DNA from: an uncultured Alteromonadaceae bacterium
Lineage (GTDB): Bacteria; Pseudomonadota; Gammaproteobacteria; Enterobacterales; Alteromonadaceae
Direction of reading: 5' to 3'
DNA: 64,000 nucleotides
NCBI GenBank assembly: GCA_947501935.1
Contig: CANMXU010000020.1
Location: forward strand, 1 to 64,000
The first letter of the stretch is position 1, and each line of letters opens with the position of its first letter. Under the pieces are notes generated by a model. The model made no database searches. It was not told the DNA's origin and saw only the letters and a program-made list of their open reading frames with translations. Made by a program: the position numbers and the translations under genes. This document shows positions 16,445-25,318 of this stretch, piece by piece.

Positions 16445-16618
16445 ATGAAAAGGCAAAAACGTGATCGTCAAGATAGGGCGCATGCAAGAGGCTATCAAGC
16501 AGGAGCATCAGGTCGTTCAAAGGAGCTATGTCCTTATCAAAACTTAGAAGTTAAATCTGAATGGTTGGGCGGTTGGCGCGAAGCTATTGCTGATAAGCAA
16601 CAAGGTTTAATACGATAA
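16445..16618 (+). CDS. rmf: Ribosome modulation factor RMF
   Basis: A 57-residue basic protein starting at ATG 16445 (MKRQKRDRQDRAHARGYQAG); ATG 16442 just before it is an alternative, and both lie after GGAGAG. KELCPYQNLE and the SEWLGGWREA segment match RMF almost residue for residue. RMF binds near the mRNA exit of 30S and drives 100S dimer formation in stationary phase. Its place directly before fabA mirrors Escherichia coli. It has a shared terminator downstream and is probably growth-phase or stringently regulated. Confidence 0.96.
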   Translation: MKRQKRDRQDRAHARGYQAGASGRSKELCPYQNLEVKSEWLGGWREAIADKQQGLIR

Positions 16619-16672
16619 ACTCATTCACTCATATATAATAAATGGAAGGGCGCTAGTTAATCTATTTAAAAC

Positions 16673-16703
16673 AAAAAAAGCCTGATAATTATCAGGCTTT
16701 TTT
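16673..16703. terminator. Bidirectional terminator between rmf and fabA
   Basis: AAAAAGCCTGATA-AT-TATCAGGCTTTTTT, symmetrical with A and T runs on both sides. It serves the convergent rmf and fabA. Confidence 0.9.
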
Positions 16704-16727
16704 ATTTAAGCTTATGTCTTGATAAGC

Positions 16728-17246
16728 TTAAAATTTTGATGTGTCAGCAAACAAGCCAACTTTTAAATCAGTTGCCGTATAAATAACACGACCATCAACA
16801 GATACAGTACCGTCAGCTAAGCCCATAAATAATTTACGCTTAATAACACGCTTCATCGTAATGTTAAAGGTAACTTTTTTTGCGGTTGGTAATATTTGTC
16901 CAGTGAATTTTACTTCACCCACACCTAAAGCACGTCCTTTACCAGGACCTCCAGACCAACCTAAGAAGAAGCCAACAAGTTGCCACATGGCGTCTAAGCC
17001 TAAACAACCTGGCATTACTGGGTCACCTTTGAAGTGACAATCAAAGAACCATAAGTCAGGGTTTATGTCTAATTCAGCAACGATTTCGCCTTTGCCGTGC
17101 TCACCACCAGTTTCGTTAATGGTAAGGATACGATCCATCATTAACATGTTGTCAGAAGGTAATTGGCTATTGCCTTCACCAAACATTTCACCGGTACCGG
17201 CTTTAACTAGGTCTTCTTTTGTATATGAACTTTGTTGTTCCATCAT
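16728..17246 (-). CDS. fabA: 3-hydroxydecanoyl-ACP dehydratase/isomerase FabA
   Basis: A 172-residue hot-dog fold enzyme of the expected length. The catalytic His71 is in [15 protein letters not shown] and Asp85 is in GCLGLD, the FabA pair. It dehydrates 3-hydroxydecanoyl-ACP and isomerises the trans-2 product to cis-3, which starts unsaturated fatty-acid synthesis. This matters for membrane fluidity in cold-living marine bacteria. It is transcribed alone, towards rmf. A FabR-like palindrome lies about 55 bp upstream of the start. Confidence 0.97.
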   Translation of the reverse strand: MMEQQSSYTKEDLVKAGTGEMFGEGNSQLPSDNMLMMDRILTINETGGEHGKGEIVAELDINPDLWFFDCHFKGDPVMPGCLGLDAMWQLVGFFLGWSGGPGKGRALGVGEVKFTGQILPTAKKVTFNITMKRVIKRKLFMGLADGTVSVDGRVIYTATDLKVGLFADTSKF

Positions 17247-17301
17247 AATGAGGGTTCCAAGATAATCTAAAATCTAATGAAAAATTACTGGGCGCTACTT
17301 T

Positions 17302-17319
17302 AGCGAACACTTGTACACT
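17302..17319 (-). promoter_or_regulatory. Putative FabR operator of fabA
   Basis: On the minus strand AGTGTACAAGTGTTCGCT, an imperfect palindrome that resembles FabR/FadR-type sites before fabA and fabB in gammaproteobacteria. Assigned by similarity to memory of the consensus only. Confidence 0.45.
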
Positions 17320-17415
17320 AAACAACTCTGAACAGTTAATTTAGATCAAATATTGCTTAATTAACGGTTATGCGTAACCATATAATACCGACAATAGCTA
17401 AAAGATGTGTAAAAA

Positions 17416-17670
17416 ATGAGCGAAAGAAAAAAAGCCTTCAGTAATGCTGAAAAACAAAAGCGTTATCGTGAACGTCAAAAAGAGCATGGTAAAAAAGAAA
17501 TGCGTGGTTATTTATCACCTGAAGCTTTGGTATGTTATGAGTTAATTGCAGAGCAAACTAATTGGTCTGACAGTGTCATTTTAAGTAATGCGGTAAGGTT
17601 AACTTATGCAGCCTATAAAAACGGGCAAATTGGTTTGTTAAATAATTGGCTTAATGAAAATGAATTATAA
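17416..17670 (+). CDS. Small basic hypothetical protein
   Basis: This 84-residue protein has a very basic start (MSERKKAFSNAEKQKRYRERQK), then a likely helical half (LSPEALVCYELIAEQTNWSDSVILSNAVRLTYAAYK). The order of strand-like and helical stretches hints at a ribbon-helix-helix DNA-binding fold, but I do not recognise a family. It is a single-gene unit between the divergent fabA and the uvrY operon, with the AAAAGATGTGTAAAAA sequence before ATG and no clear Shine–Dalgarno. Confidence 0.55.
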   Translation: MSERKKAFSNAEKQKRYRERQKEHGKKEMRGYLSPEALVCYELIAEQTNWSDSVILSNAVRLTYAAYKNGQIGLLNNWLNENEL

Positions 17671-17833
17671 ATAGCCACTATGGTGATAATTCAGCCAAGT
17701 GGTCATTTAATTTCTCGTTTAATTACTAATTTAACTTATAGGCATTTTAGTTAAGTTCTAAATACGCTATATTCTTAAGTGCTCAGAATGATTTCGTAAT
17801 GATATTTAACCAATTAGTATAGGTAATATTCTC

Positions 17834-18478
17834 TTGATAAATGTTCTATTAGTTGATGACCATGAATTGGTTCGTACGGGTATTCGTAAGATACTAGACG
17901 AAATTAAAGGATTAAAGGTTATTGGCGAAGCGCAAACAGGTGAGGAAGCGGTGCTGTTTTGTCGAAAAACAGCACCTGATGTTGTCTTAATGGACATGAA
18001 TATGCCTGGTATTGGTGGTTTAGAAGCAACCAAAAAAATTATCCGTTATTCTCCAGATATTAAAGTGATTGTATTAACGGTGTATACCGAAGATCCTATT
18101 CCAACTAAAGTGATGCAAATTGGTGCTTCTGGATATTTAACCAAAGGCGCCGGCCCCAATGAAATGGTTAACGCTATTCGTGCAGTTAACAGTGGCCAAC
18201 GTTATATTACTCCTGACGTTGCTCAGCAAATGGCGTTAAGCCAATTTAAATCGGCTGATGAAAATCCGTTTGCCAGTTTATCTGAGCGAGAACTTCAAAT
18301 TATGTTGATGATCACCCGCGGTGAAAAGGTACCTGATATTTCGAAACAATTAATATTAAGTACTAAAACCATTAACAGTTATCGTTATCGTATGTTCGAA
18401 AAATTGCAAGTAAGTAATGATGTTGAACTAACACATTTAGCAATACGCCACGGTATGTTAACCACAGAAAAACTTTAA
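17834..18478 (+). CDS. uvrY: Response regulator UvrY/GacA
   Basis: A 214-residue NarL/FixJ-type regulator that begins at TTG (MINVLLVDDHELVRTGIRKIL). AGGTAA lies 9 bp upstream. The receiver domain has Asp54 in VLMDMNMPG as phosphoacceptor. The C-terminal LuxR-type HTH (about 150–205) includes LSERELQIMLMITRGEKVPDIS. With sensor BarA it activates csr small RNAs in related bacteria. It lies 8 bp before uvrC, the same uvrY–uvrC pair as in Escherichia coli. Confidence 0.95.
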   Translation: MINVLLVDDHELVRTGIRKILDEIKGLKVIGEAQTGEEAVLFCRKTAPDVVLMDMNMPGIGGLEATKKIIRYSPDIKVIVLTVYTEDPIPTKVMQIGASGYLTKGAGPNEMVNAIRAVNSGQRYITPDVAQQMALSQFKSADENPFASLSERELQIMLMITRGEKVPDISKQLILSTKTINSYRYRMFEKLQVSNDVELTHLAIRHGMLTTEKL

Positions 18479-18486
18479 GTTCACTC

Positions 18487-20325
18487 TTGTCTGAAGCTCA
18501 ATCACCCTTTGATCACCAAGCTTTTCTTCAGGTTGTTTCCCAACAACCTGGGGTTTATCGTATGTACAATAGCGAACAGGTTATTATTTATGTTGGTAAA
18601 GCCAAACAACTTAAAAAACGCTTAAGTAGTTATTTCAGAAAAGATGTGGGCAGTGTTAAAACTCAAGCTTTAGTTGCGCAAATTTCAGCAATTGATGTCA
18701 CGGTGACTCATACTGAAGCAGAAGCACTGATCTTAGAAAACAACTACATCAAAAAATATCAGCCTAAATATAATATTTTATTACGTGATGATAAGTCTTA
18801 CCCGTATTTATTGATTACCGATCATCAGCACCCAAAACTTGGCTTGCATCGCGGCGGTAAAAAAATAAAAGGTGAATATTTTGGACCTTACCCTTCAGTA
18901 GGTGCAGTTTGGGAAAGCTTGCGTTTAATGCAAAAGTTATTTCCTTTAAGGCAATGTGAAGATAGTTATTATCGTGCCAGAAGCCGACCTTGTTTACAGC
19001 ATCAACTTGGCAGGTGTTCAGCGCCATGTGTAGATAAAATATCAGTTGACGATTATCAACAACAGGTACAGTTAGCTAAATTATTTCTAAAAGGTAAAAG
19101 CTCAGAAGTTATCGAGGGTTTAGTTGCTTCAATGGAGCAGGCCAGTCAAAATCTTCATTTTGAACAAGCGGCTAAATTTCGCGACCAAATTGCCATATTA
19201 AGAAAAGTACAGCAACAGCAATTTGTAAGCGGTGTTGCAGCAGAGCTTGATGTAATCGGCTTATATCGCCATAAATCACAAGTATGTGTACATTTATTGT
19301 TTGTACGCGATCAAAAAATTTTGGGAAGCAAAAGTTTTTTTCCTGCCGTACCCATTGATACGAGTGAAGGGGATATCATTCAAGCCTTTATTAGCCAGTA
19401 TTATTTAGGTGATGATATTAATTTAGGTCGTATCCCTAAAGAAATTGTTACCCCAGTTAGCTTTGAGAGCCAAGACGAAATAAAAATCTTATTATCTAAC
19501 CAAGCAGAGCATGAAGTAAAAATATCAACTAATGTTCGTTCAGAGCGCTCACAATATTTGAAACTCGCCACCACCAATGCTGAAAATGCATTAACCACCA
19601 AGAATAGTCACAAAGAGTCAATGAAAGCGCGAGTTGCTGCATTAAATGAAGTGTTTGAATTACCTAACGGTATTAATCGAATGGAATGTTTTGATATTAG
19701 CCATACCATGGGACAGCAAACAGTGGCGTCGTGCGTGGTATTTGATCAAGAAGGTCCATTAAAGAGTGATTACCGTCGTTATAATGTTCACGGTATTACG
19801 CCGGGTGATGATTATGCTGCAATGGCGTTTGCCTTAAATAAACGTTATAGCAAAGTACAGTCGTTAGAAAAATTTCCTGACATTGTTTTTATTGACGGCG
19901 GTAAAGGGCAGTTAGCTAAAGCAGAAGACTTTTTTGCACAACTCGCACTTGATAAAACCCCTTTTTTAGTTGGCGTTGCCAAAGGGGAATCGCGTAAACC
20001 CGGATTAGAAACGCTTATTATTGGGGGGAGTCATCAATTAATTTCCCTGCCTAGTACTTCATCAGCATTACATTTAGTACAACATATACGTGATGAGTCT
20101 CATCGTTTTGCAATAGCGGGTCATCGCGCTAAACGGCAAAAAGCCAGTAAAAAGTCGACCTTAGAAAATATTGACGGCATTGGCGCTAAAAAACGCCAAG
20201 CGCTATTAAAATACTTAGGCGGCTTACAAGAGGTTCAAAAAGCAGATAAACAAAGCTTAGAAAAAGTCCCTGGTATCAGCAGTGCCTTAGCGACAAAAAT
20301 TTATGATGCATTACATGACAATTAG
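18487..20325 (+). CDS. uvrC: Excinuclease ABC subunit C
   Basis: This 612-residue protein uses TTG as start (MSEAQSPFDHQAFLQVV). The GIY–YIG nuclease (about 17–95: GVYRMYN and IIYVGKAKQLKKRLS) makes the 3' cut. A UVR motif near 205–240 binds UvrB. The RNase H-like half (about 375–535, with CFDISH and FIDGGKGQL) makes the 5' cut, and the C-terminal helix-hairpin-helix pair (about 550–610) binds DNA. The CEDSYYRARSRPCLQHQLGRCSAPC segment carries the conserved Cys cluster. It repairs bulky DNA lesions. Confidence 0.97.
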   Translation: MSEAQSPFDHQAFLQVVSQQPGVYRMYNSEQVIIYVGKAKQLKKRLSSYFRKDVGSVKTQALVAQISAIDVTVTHTEAEALILENNYIKKYQPKYNILLRDDKSYPYLLITDHQHPKLGLHRGGKKIKGEYFGPYPSVGAVWESLRLMQKLFPLRQCEDSYYRARSRPCLQHQLGRCSAPCVDKISVDDYQQQVQLAKLFLKGKSSEVIEGLVASMEQASQNLHFEQAAKFRDQIAILRKVQQQQFVSGVAAELDVIGLYRHKSQVCVHLLFVRDQKILGSKSFFPAVPIDTSEGDIIQAFISQYYLGDDINLGRIPKEIVTPVSFESQDEIKILLSNQAEHEVKISTNVRSERSQYLKLATTNAENALTTKNSHKESMKARVAALNEVFELPNGINRMECFDISHTMGQQTVASCVVFDQEGPLKSDYRRYNVHGITPGDDYAAMAFALNKRYSKVQSLEKFPDIVFIDGGKGQLAKAEDFFAQLALDKTPFLVGVAKGESRKPGLETLIIGGSHQLISLPSTSSALHLVQHIRDESHRFAIAGHRAKRQKASKKSTLENIDGIGAKKRQALLKYLGGLQEVQKADKQSLEKVPGISSALATKIYDALHDN

Positions 20326-20383
20326 TCAATAAACTGTGTAGAATGGCTGCAAAGCTAGCACCCATGGTATTTTACAAAGCATT

Positions 20384-20968
20384 ATGTGGACAATTCCCAA
20401 TCAAATAACCTTATTTCGGATCGTTTTAATTCCGGTTTTTCTTACAGTTTTTTACTTACCCGTGTCGTGGAATCATTTTGGTGCCTTTGCCGTTTTTTGG
20501 ATAGCTGCGGTCAGCGATGCCTTAGACGGTTATTTAGCCCGCAAATTAAATCAATCTTCAGCTTTTGGCGCATTTATAGATCCCGTTGCCGATAAATTAA
20601 TGGTGGTTTGTGCCTTAGTGATGATTATTGAAGATTATAATGCTTGGTATATTACTATACCGGCGGCATTAATGATTTCTCGTGAAATATTTATCAGCGC
20701 CTTGCGAGAATTTATGTCATCACGTGGCAAAAGAGATGCAATTGCTGTTTCTACCATGGGTAAATATAAAACTGCAGCACAGATGCTTGGCATTATGGGA
20801 TTAATTTGGCAGCCTGATTATGATATTCCATTAATTTTATTTCAATTCCCGCATGAAATTTTAATGTTTGCTGCTTATTTGTTCTATGCAATTGCTACCG
20901 TTTTAACAGTTTGGTCAATGCTGAGCTATTTTAAAGTGACATGGCCAGAGCTAAAGGCGAATAACTAG
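20384..20968 (+). CDS. pgsA: Phosphatidylglycerophosphate synthase PgsA
   Basis: A 194-residue inner-membrane enzyme. The CDP-alcohol phosphotransferase motif DALDGYLARKL followed by GAFIDPVADK supplies the conserved Asp residues that bind metal and CDP-diacylglycerol. Several membrane segments follow (for example the VLIPVFLTVFYLPV start and the C-terminal YLFYAIATVLTVWSML). It makes phosphatidylglycerophosphate, the precursor of phosphatidylglycerol and cardiolipin. It follows uvrC by 58 bp and precedes the tRNA cluster, the Escherichia coli gene order. Confidence 0.96.
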   Translation: MWTIPNQITLFRIVLIPVFLTVFYLPVSWNHFGAFAVFWIAAVSDALDGYLARKLNQSSAFGAFIDPVADKLMVVCALVMIIEDYNAWYITIPAALMISREIFISALREFMSSRGKRDAIAVSTMGKYKTAAQMLGIMGLIWQPDYDIPLILFQFPHEILMFAAYLFYAIATVLTVWSMLSYFKVTWPELKANN

Positions 20969-21049
20969 TTTGTTTTTTCAACATTCCAGCTAAAAAAACA
21001 TCATATTAACTGCTTTTTGAGCAGTCGAAATAAAATTAAAATTAAAGGG

Positions 21050-21077
21050 TTGACTCATAATAATTTCAATGTAGAAT
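21050..21077 (+). promoter_or_regulatory. Promoter of the Gly–Cys–Leu tRNA cluster
   Basis: TTGACT (21050–21055), 16 bp, TAGAAT (21072–21077), followed by GCGTTCCC, a GC-rich discriminator. Confidence 0.8.
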
Positions 21078-21110
21078 GCGTTCCCAGTTGACAGGGAGTC
21101 AGCAGATGAA

Positions 21111-21186
21111 GCGGCTGTAGCTCAGCTGGTAGAGCATCACGTTGCCAACGTGAATGTCACGAGTTCGAGTCTCGTTAGCCGCTCCA
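21111..21186 (+). tRNA. tRNA-Gly (GCC), copy 1
   Basis: 76 nt with encoded CCA and anticodon loop TTGCCAA. It opens the cluster. Confidence 0.97.
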
Positions 21187-21250
21187 AATTCTCATTTTTA
21201 ATTAAATGAGAGAATTCTAAGGAATACTACCTATTGTAGTGATGTAAAGT

Positions 21251-21324
21251 GGCGGGTTGGCAGAGTGGTTATGCAGCGGATTGCAAATCCGTGTACACCA
21301 GTTCGATTCTGGTATCCGCCTCCA
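21251..21324 (+). tRNA. tRNA-Cys (GCA)
   Basis: 74 nt with encoded CCA and anticodon loop TTGCAAA. It is the only Cys gene in the cluster. Confidence 0.97.
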
Positions 21325-21328
21325 CTTT

Positions 21329-21415
21329 GCCCGGGTGGTGGAATTGGTAGACACAAGGGATTTAAAATCCCTCGCTGGTAACAGCGTGCCGGTTCAAGTC
21401 CGGCCCCGGGTACCA
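21329..21415 (+). tRNA. tRNA-Leu (UAA), copy 1
   Basis: 87 nt with long variable arm (CTCGCTGGTAACAGCGT), encoded CCA and anticodon TAA. It starts 4 bp after tRNA-Cys. Confidence 0.97.
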
Positions 21416-21490
21416 TTTCACTATAAGTTAGGTTGTATCGCGTAGTGGCATACGCAAAATTTTAAAGCATTATCGTAAGATAATAATGAA

Positions 21491-21566
21491 GCGGCTGTAG
21501 CTCAGCTGGTAGAGCATCACGTTGCCAACGTGAATGTCACGAGTTCGAGTCTCGTTAGCCGCTCCA
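21491..21566 (+). tRNA. tRNA-Gly (GCC), copy 2
   Basis: Identical by eye to copy 1 over all 76 nt. Confidence 0.97.
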
Positions 21567-21622
21567 AACTTTAAACATGGGAAACTTTAATTTCAGCTCT
21601 GCTGATAATTAAGGTAAATGAA

Positions 21623-21698
21623 GCGGCTGTAGCTCAGCTGGTAGAGCATCACGTTGCCAACGTGAATGTCACGAGTTCGAGTCTCGTTAGCCGCTCCA
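21623..21698 (+). tRNA. tRNA-Gly (GCC), copy 3
   Basis: Identical by eye to copy 1. It is the first gene of a 281-bp Gly–Leu unit that is repeated in tandem. Confidence 0.97.
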
Positions 21699-21776
21699 AA
21701 TTCAAATTTATGTATCTAAGATACGTAAATGAATAAGTAGGGAACCAATCTCTACTATAAAAAAGACTTACCCTAT

Positions 21777-21863
21777 GCCCGGGTGGTGGAATTGGTAGAC
21801 ACAAGGGATTTAAAATCCCTCGCTGGTAACAGCGTGCCGGTTCAAGTCCGGCCCCGGGTACCA
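21777..21863 (+). tRNA. tRNA-Leu (UAA), copy 2
   Basis: Identical by eye to Leu copy 1, 87 nt. Confidence 0.97.
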
Positions 21864-21903
21864 TCTTATTTTTAAGAATAAATGGTAAGTTAAAACTCAA
21901 AAA

Positions 21904-21979
21904 GCGGCTGTAGCTCAGCTGGTAGAGCATCACGTTGCCAACGTGAATGTCACGAGTTCGAGTCTCGTTAGCCGCTCCA
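21904..21979 (+). tRNA. tRNA-Gly (GCC), copy 4
   Basis: Starts exactly 281 bp after copy 3. The spacer to the next Leu gene is nearly identical to the one at 21699–21776. Confidence 0.97.
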
Positions 21980-22057
21980 AATTCAAATTTATGTATCTAA
22001 GATACGTAAATGAATAAGTAGGGAACCAATCTCTACTATAAAAAATACTTACCCTAT

Positions 22058-22144
22058 GCCCGGGTGGTGGAATTGGTAGACACAAGGGATTTAAAATCCC
22101 TCGCTGGTAACAGCGTGCCGGTTCAAGTCCGGCCCCGGGTACCA
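22058..22144 (+). tRNA. tRNA-Leu (UAA), copy 3
   Basis: Starts 281 bp after Leu copy 2, identical over 87 nt by eye. Confidence 0.97.
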
Positions 22145-22181
22145 TTTACTAAGTAATAATGGTAAGTTAACATTTCTAAAA

Positions 22182-22257
22182 GCGGCTGTAGCTCAGCTGG
22201 TAGAGCATCACGTTGCCAACGTGAATGTCACGAGTTCGAGTCTCGTTAGCCGCTCCA
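22182..22257 (+). tRNA. tRNA-Gly (GCC), copy 5
   Basis: Last gene of the cluster, 76 nt, identical by eye to copy 1. T-rich sequence follows. Confidence 0.97.
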
Positions 22258-22904
22258 ATTTTTATTATTACTCTTATTATTTAAATTACCAACAGTTGTT
22301 TTTATAAAACATATACCATAAATTGATTAGTTTACTTTGGTATATCATTTTACATTAGTCATAATTTTATTTTGACTTGAACAGCTCATTTAACCTGAGT
22401 AAATAATGGTAAAGGTAGACCGGCATACTTTCTATCGATTCATTATTAACAAAGCTGTATCTTACTAACGTATTTGATTTCTCTTCCCTTATTACAATCA
22501 AAACACTCTTCATAGTTCATACAAAGCTGGTGTAATTAAATAACTGACCATTAGTTTTGCGACTTATTGTACGTAATTCTTGCTTTATACCTTTTATAAA
22601 CAAATTAATTTAAAAATATATAAAAAAATATAAAGCTCTTTTATAACGTTGAGGTTGGCCAAATTCACTTTTAATTTATTAATTGTACTGGTTGTTATTT
22701 GTTTTCAATTTGCGGTATGTATTGGGTTTTTATTTGTACGAAACAAAAAGGAAGTTTGTTTTAACTTTCACTTTTTCTATAGCTTATTATTGTGCATGTG
22801 TATGGTTTTCTTTTGCAGTGGATAACTTGTATTTGTATTTTTACAGTTTAGCCCATAACCAGGTTTAAAAGGCCCTGTAGGTGATATTACTGTTTCTTAT
22901 TAAG
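22258..22904. other. AT-rich intergenic region
   Basis: About 650 bp of AT-rich sequence between the tRNA cluster and the first GntR-type gene. The segment AAAGCTGGTGTAAT near 22523 recurs in part at 23891 before the second GntR-type gene, so the two upstream regions look partly duplicated. The short frame at 22683–22868 has no ribosome-binding site or recognisable product. Confidence 0.5.
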
Positions 22905-22920
22905 TATTAATAAACGACAC
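22905..22920 (+). promoter_or_regulatory. Shared 16-bp box before GntR-type gene 1
   Basis: TATTAATAAACGACAC, 45 bp before the GTG start. A TATAAT -10 box lies at 22928–22933, so the box would overlap the -35 region. The identical 16 bp occur before the paralogue. Confidence 0.55.
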
Positions 22921-22964
22921 TGTTTGCTATAATTTTTTCAATTCTAGTACTCAGGAAATTTAGT

Positions 22965-23867
22965 GTGAACGAACAAAGTTATTTGATCCAAGAAACTGTT
23001 AATAGCATTTTACGTGAAATTTCAGGTTTTGATCCCACATCACCAATATTATTGAAAGATAATACTTTGGCAAAAAAACTAGATGTTAGTCGAACTACAA
23101 TTCGTACTGCGCTTTTAGAGCTTGAAATAAAGGGCATCGTTAATATTGATGGTTCGAAAAAAACAGTAATACGGGCACCGAATGAAACTGACTTTTTTGA
23201 TATCAGTAATTCAGTTGCTTCTAAAGAAGAAGTTATTGAGAAATATTTCCTCAATATACTCAACCAAGGTAAATTATTGCCCGGTGATAAATTTTCAGAG
23301 TTAGAGCTGGCTAAGTCATCAGGTTGTAATACGATCACCGTTCGTGAGTTTTTAATTAAGTTTTCAAGGTTTGGTCTTATTGAGAAAAAGCCTCGAGCTA
23401 AATGGAAAATGGTAGAATTTAATGAGCACTTTGTCTTAGAGTTGGTTGAATTTAGACGAATTTTGGAAATGAATGCCATTACTAAGTTATTAGCTACTCC
23501 GAAGAGTAATGATGTTTGGCAAGCGTTATCGGATTTGTTAGATCAACATGTTGAAGTTTTAGCGGATATAGAAAATCGCCATGGTGAGATTGTTGTATTA
23601 GATCAAAAATTCCACCAGATTGTGCAAGGCGCTTCAAATAATCGTTTTTATCTTCAGTTTCTAGATGTGGTTTTATTAATTTGCCGTTATCACTATCAAT
23701 GGGATAAAACAGATGAGGTCGTTAGAGATAAAAAAACGCTTGAAGAACATATCGCTATCCTAACCAATTTACTTACAAATAACACCTCAGGCGTTATTGC
23801 CGCGATGGAAGCCCATTTAAACTCAGCTGAAACCACTTTATTACGTTCTGTAAAAAGCTTAGCTTAG
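22965..23867 (+). CDS. Dual winged-helix GntR/FCD-type regulator, paralogue 1
   Basis: A 300-residue protein starting at GTG with AGGAAA upstream. Residues 1–75 form a GntR-type winged helix (NTLAKKLDVSRTTIRTALLELE, then KGIVNI). Residues about 85–150 form a second one (GKLLPGDKFSELELAKSSG, then ITVREFLIKFSRFGLIEKK). An FCD-like all-helical ligand domain follows (LELVEFRRILEMNAI, KFHQIVQGASNNRFYLQ, and EEHIAI–AMEAHLNSA, with metal-type Asp/His positions). Two DNA-binding domains in one FadR-type protein are unusual. It is paralogous to the next gene. The effector is unknown. Confidence 0.82.
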   Translation: MNEQSYLIQETVNSILREISGFDPTSPILLKDNTLAKKLDVSRTTIRTALLELEIKGIVNIDGSKKTVIRAPNETDFFDISNSVASKEEVIEKYFLNILNQGKLLPGDKFSELELAKSSGCNTITVREFLIKFSRFGLIEKKPRAKWKMVEFNEHFVLELVEFRRILEMNAITKLLATPKSNDVWQALSDLLDQHVEVLADIENRHGEIVVLDQKFHQIVQGASNNRFYLQFLDVVLLICRYHYQWDKTDEVVRDKKTLEEHIAILTNLLTNNTSGVIAAMEAHLNSAETTLLRSVKSLA

Positions 23868-24093
23868 TTCATAATCGTTATATAAATCATAAGCTGGTGT
23901 AATCATCGGCTTATATTTCAATTATCACACTCGTTACTATTCCTCTCAAAACTCTATTTTATCTGTTCATTTTAACAGTTTGTATATGCTTTTATCTTCG
24001 TTCTTACTTTCTGTACATAACAGGTAATCAAATAATGGTCTTTATTTACTAAAGCTGGATTTCAGAGTTGTTTTATTTTTAAATAGGGTTTAC

Positions 24094-24109
24094 TATTAAT
24101 AAACGACAC
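24094..24109 (+). promoter_or_regulatory. Shared 16-bp box before GntR-type gene 2
   Basis: TATTAATAAACGACAC, 28 bp before the start of the paralogue, identical to 22905–22920. Candidate shared operator or promoter element. Confidence 0.55.
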
Positions 24110-24136
24110 CAAGTTATTTCTATTTGTAAAATTGAG

Positions 24137-25045
24137 GTGAAAAAAGTGAATGAACAGAGCTACCTGATTCAAGAAACAGTGAATGGTATTTTAGAAAGCT
24201 TGGGTGATTTTGATAAAGCATCTCCAATGATACTTAAAGACAATACTTTAGCTAAAAAGCTTGATGTGAGCAGAACAACCATTCGAACGGCTTTAGCTGA
24301 GCTTGAGAGTAAGGGGATTGTTCATATTAATGGTTCTAGGAAAGTAGTTCTACGTGCATCTCAAGACGCTGACTTTTTTGATATGAGTAATAGCATTGCC
24401 TCTAAAGAAGAAATCATTGAAAAGTATTTCCTCAATCTTATTAATCATGGCAAGTTATTACCCGGTGATAAGTTTTCAGAATTAGACTTAGCGAAGCGAT
24501 CGGGTTGTAATACTATTACCGTTCGTGAATTTTTGATCAAGTTCTCACGCTTTGGTTTAATTGAGAAAAAGCCTCGAGCAAAGTGGCAAATGGTTGAGTT
24601 TGATGAAAAGTTTGCTTTAGAGTTAATGGAGTTTAGACGTATATTAGAAATGAATTCTATTACTAAATTACTCGCAAAACCTACAGATGACCCGGTTTGG
24701 GAGCAGTTATCTAAGCTATTAGATTTACATACCGAAGTATTAGCAGATATTGATAATCGTTATACCGATTTGAGTGAATTAGATCGCCAATTTCATTTTA
24801 TCATTCAGCAGGCCTCTGATAACCGCTTTTATTTACAATTCTTTAATGTTGTATCCTTAATTTGTCATTATCATTATCAGTGGGATAAAAGTGATGAGCG
24901 TGAGCGAAATAAAGTCGCTTTAGAAGAGCATATCGAGATCATGACTAATTTACTCACACATAATACCTCAGGCGTTATTTCAGCCATGGAACAGCATTTA
25001 AATAGTGCAAAAAGAACCTTGTTAGCTACTTTAATTACTGAATAG
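24137..25045 (+). CDS. Dual winged-helix GntR/FCD-type regulator, paralogue 2
   Basis: A 302-residue protein, clearly a duplicate of the preceding gene (about 75% identical by eye), with the same two winged helices and FCD-like C-terminus. The first wing is SRTTIRTALAELESKGIVHI; the second is GCNTITVREFLIKFSRFG, identical to paralogue 1 there. The start used here is GTG with GAGGTG upstream; MNEQSYLIQ six codons in could also serve. The most variable part is the ligand domain, so the two may sense different molecules while sharing sites. A terminator follows. Confidence 0.82.
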   Translation: MKKVNEQSYLIQETVNGILESLGDFDKASPMILKDNTLAKKLDVSRTTIRTALAELESKGIVHINGSRKVVLRASQDADFFDMSNSIASKEEIIEKYFLNLINHGKLLPGDKFSELDLAKRSGCNTITVREFLIKFSRFGLIEKKPRAKWQMVEFDEKFALELMEFRRILEMNSITKLLAKPTDDPVWEQLSKLLDLHTEVLADIDNRYTDLSELDRQFHFIIQQASDNRFYLQFFNVVSLICHYHYQWDKSDERERNKVALEEHIEIMTNLLTHNTSGVISAMEQHLNSAKRTLLATLITE

Positions 25046-25074
25046 TTAGCAGAGACTATTTAGTATTTTTTATT

Positions 25075-25103
25075 AAAACCGATATTAATCATATCGGTTT
25101 TTT
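25075..25103 (+). terminator. Terminator after the GntR-type pair
   Basis: AAAACCGATAT-TAATC-ATATCGGTTTT with T run. Confidence 0.88.
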
Positions 25104-25318
25104 GCTTTAACGGCGCTGCGTTGTAATGACTGTGCTTAATTTTTGAAGTTATATTGTTGAAGTTATACACTAGTTAAATTCTTTTTATGCTTTTATATTC
25201 TGTATTTAAAAGCCACCGCTTATTTTTGTCAGCGTTGTTTAAATTTCCTTTGTTTGCCGGTTTTACTCGCGTATCATAAAACAATATACAGCTTTTATTC
25301 AGCACGTTAGGGATCGCT

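Noticed and set aside
21231-22145. Repeated 61–94-residue frames within the tRNA cluster
   Set aside because: They translate tRNA-Gly and tRNA-Leu sequence (for example the recurrent PGAGLEPARCYQRG) and are not genes.
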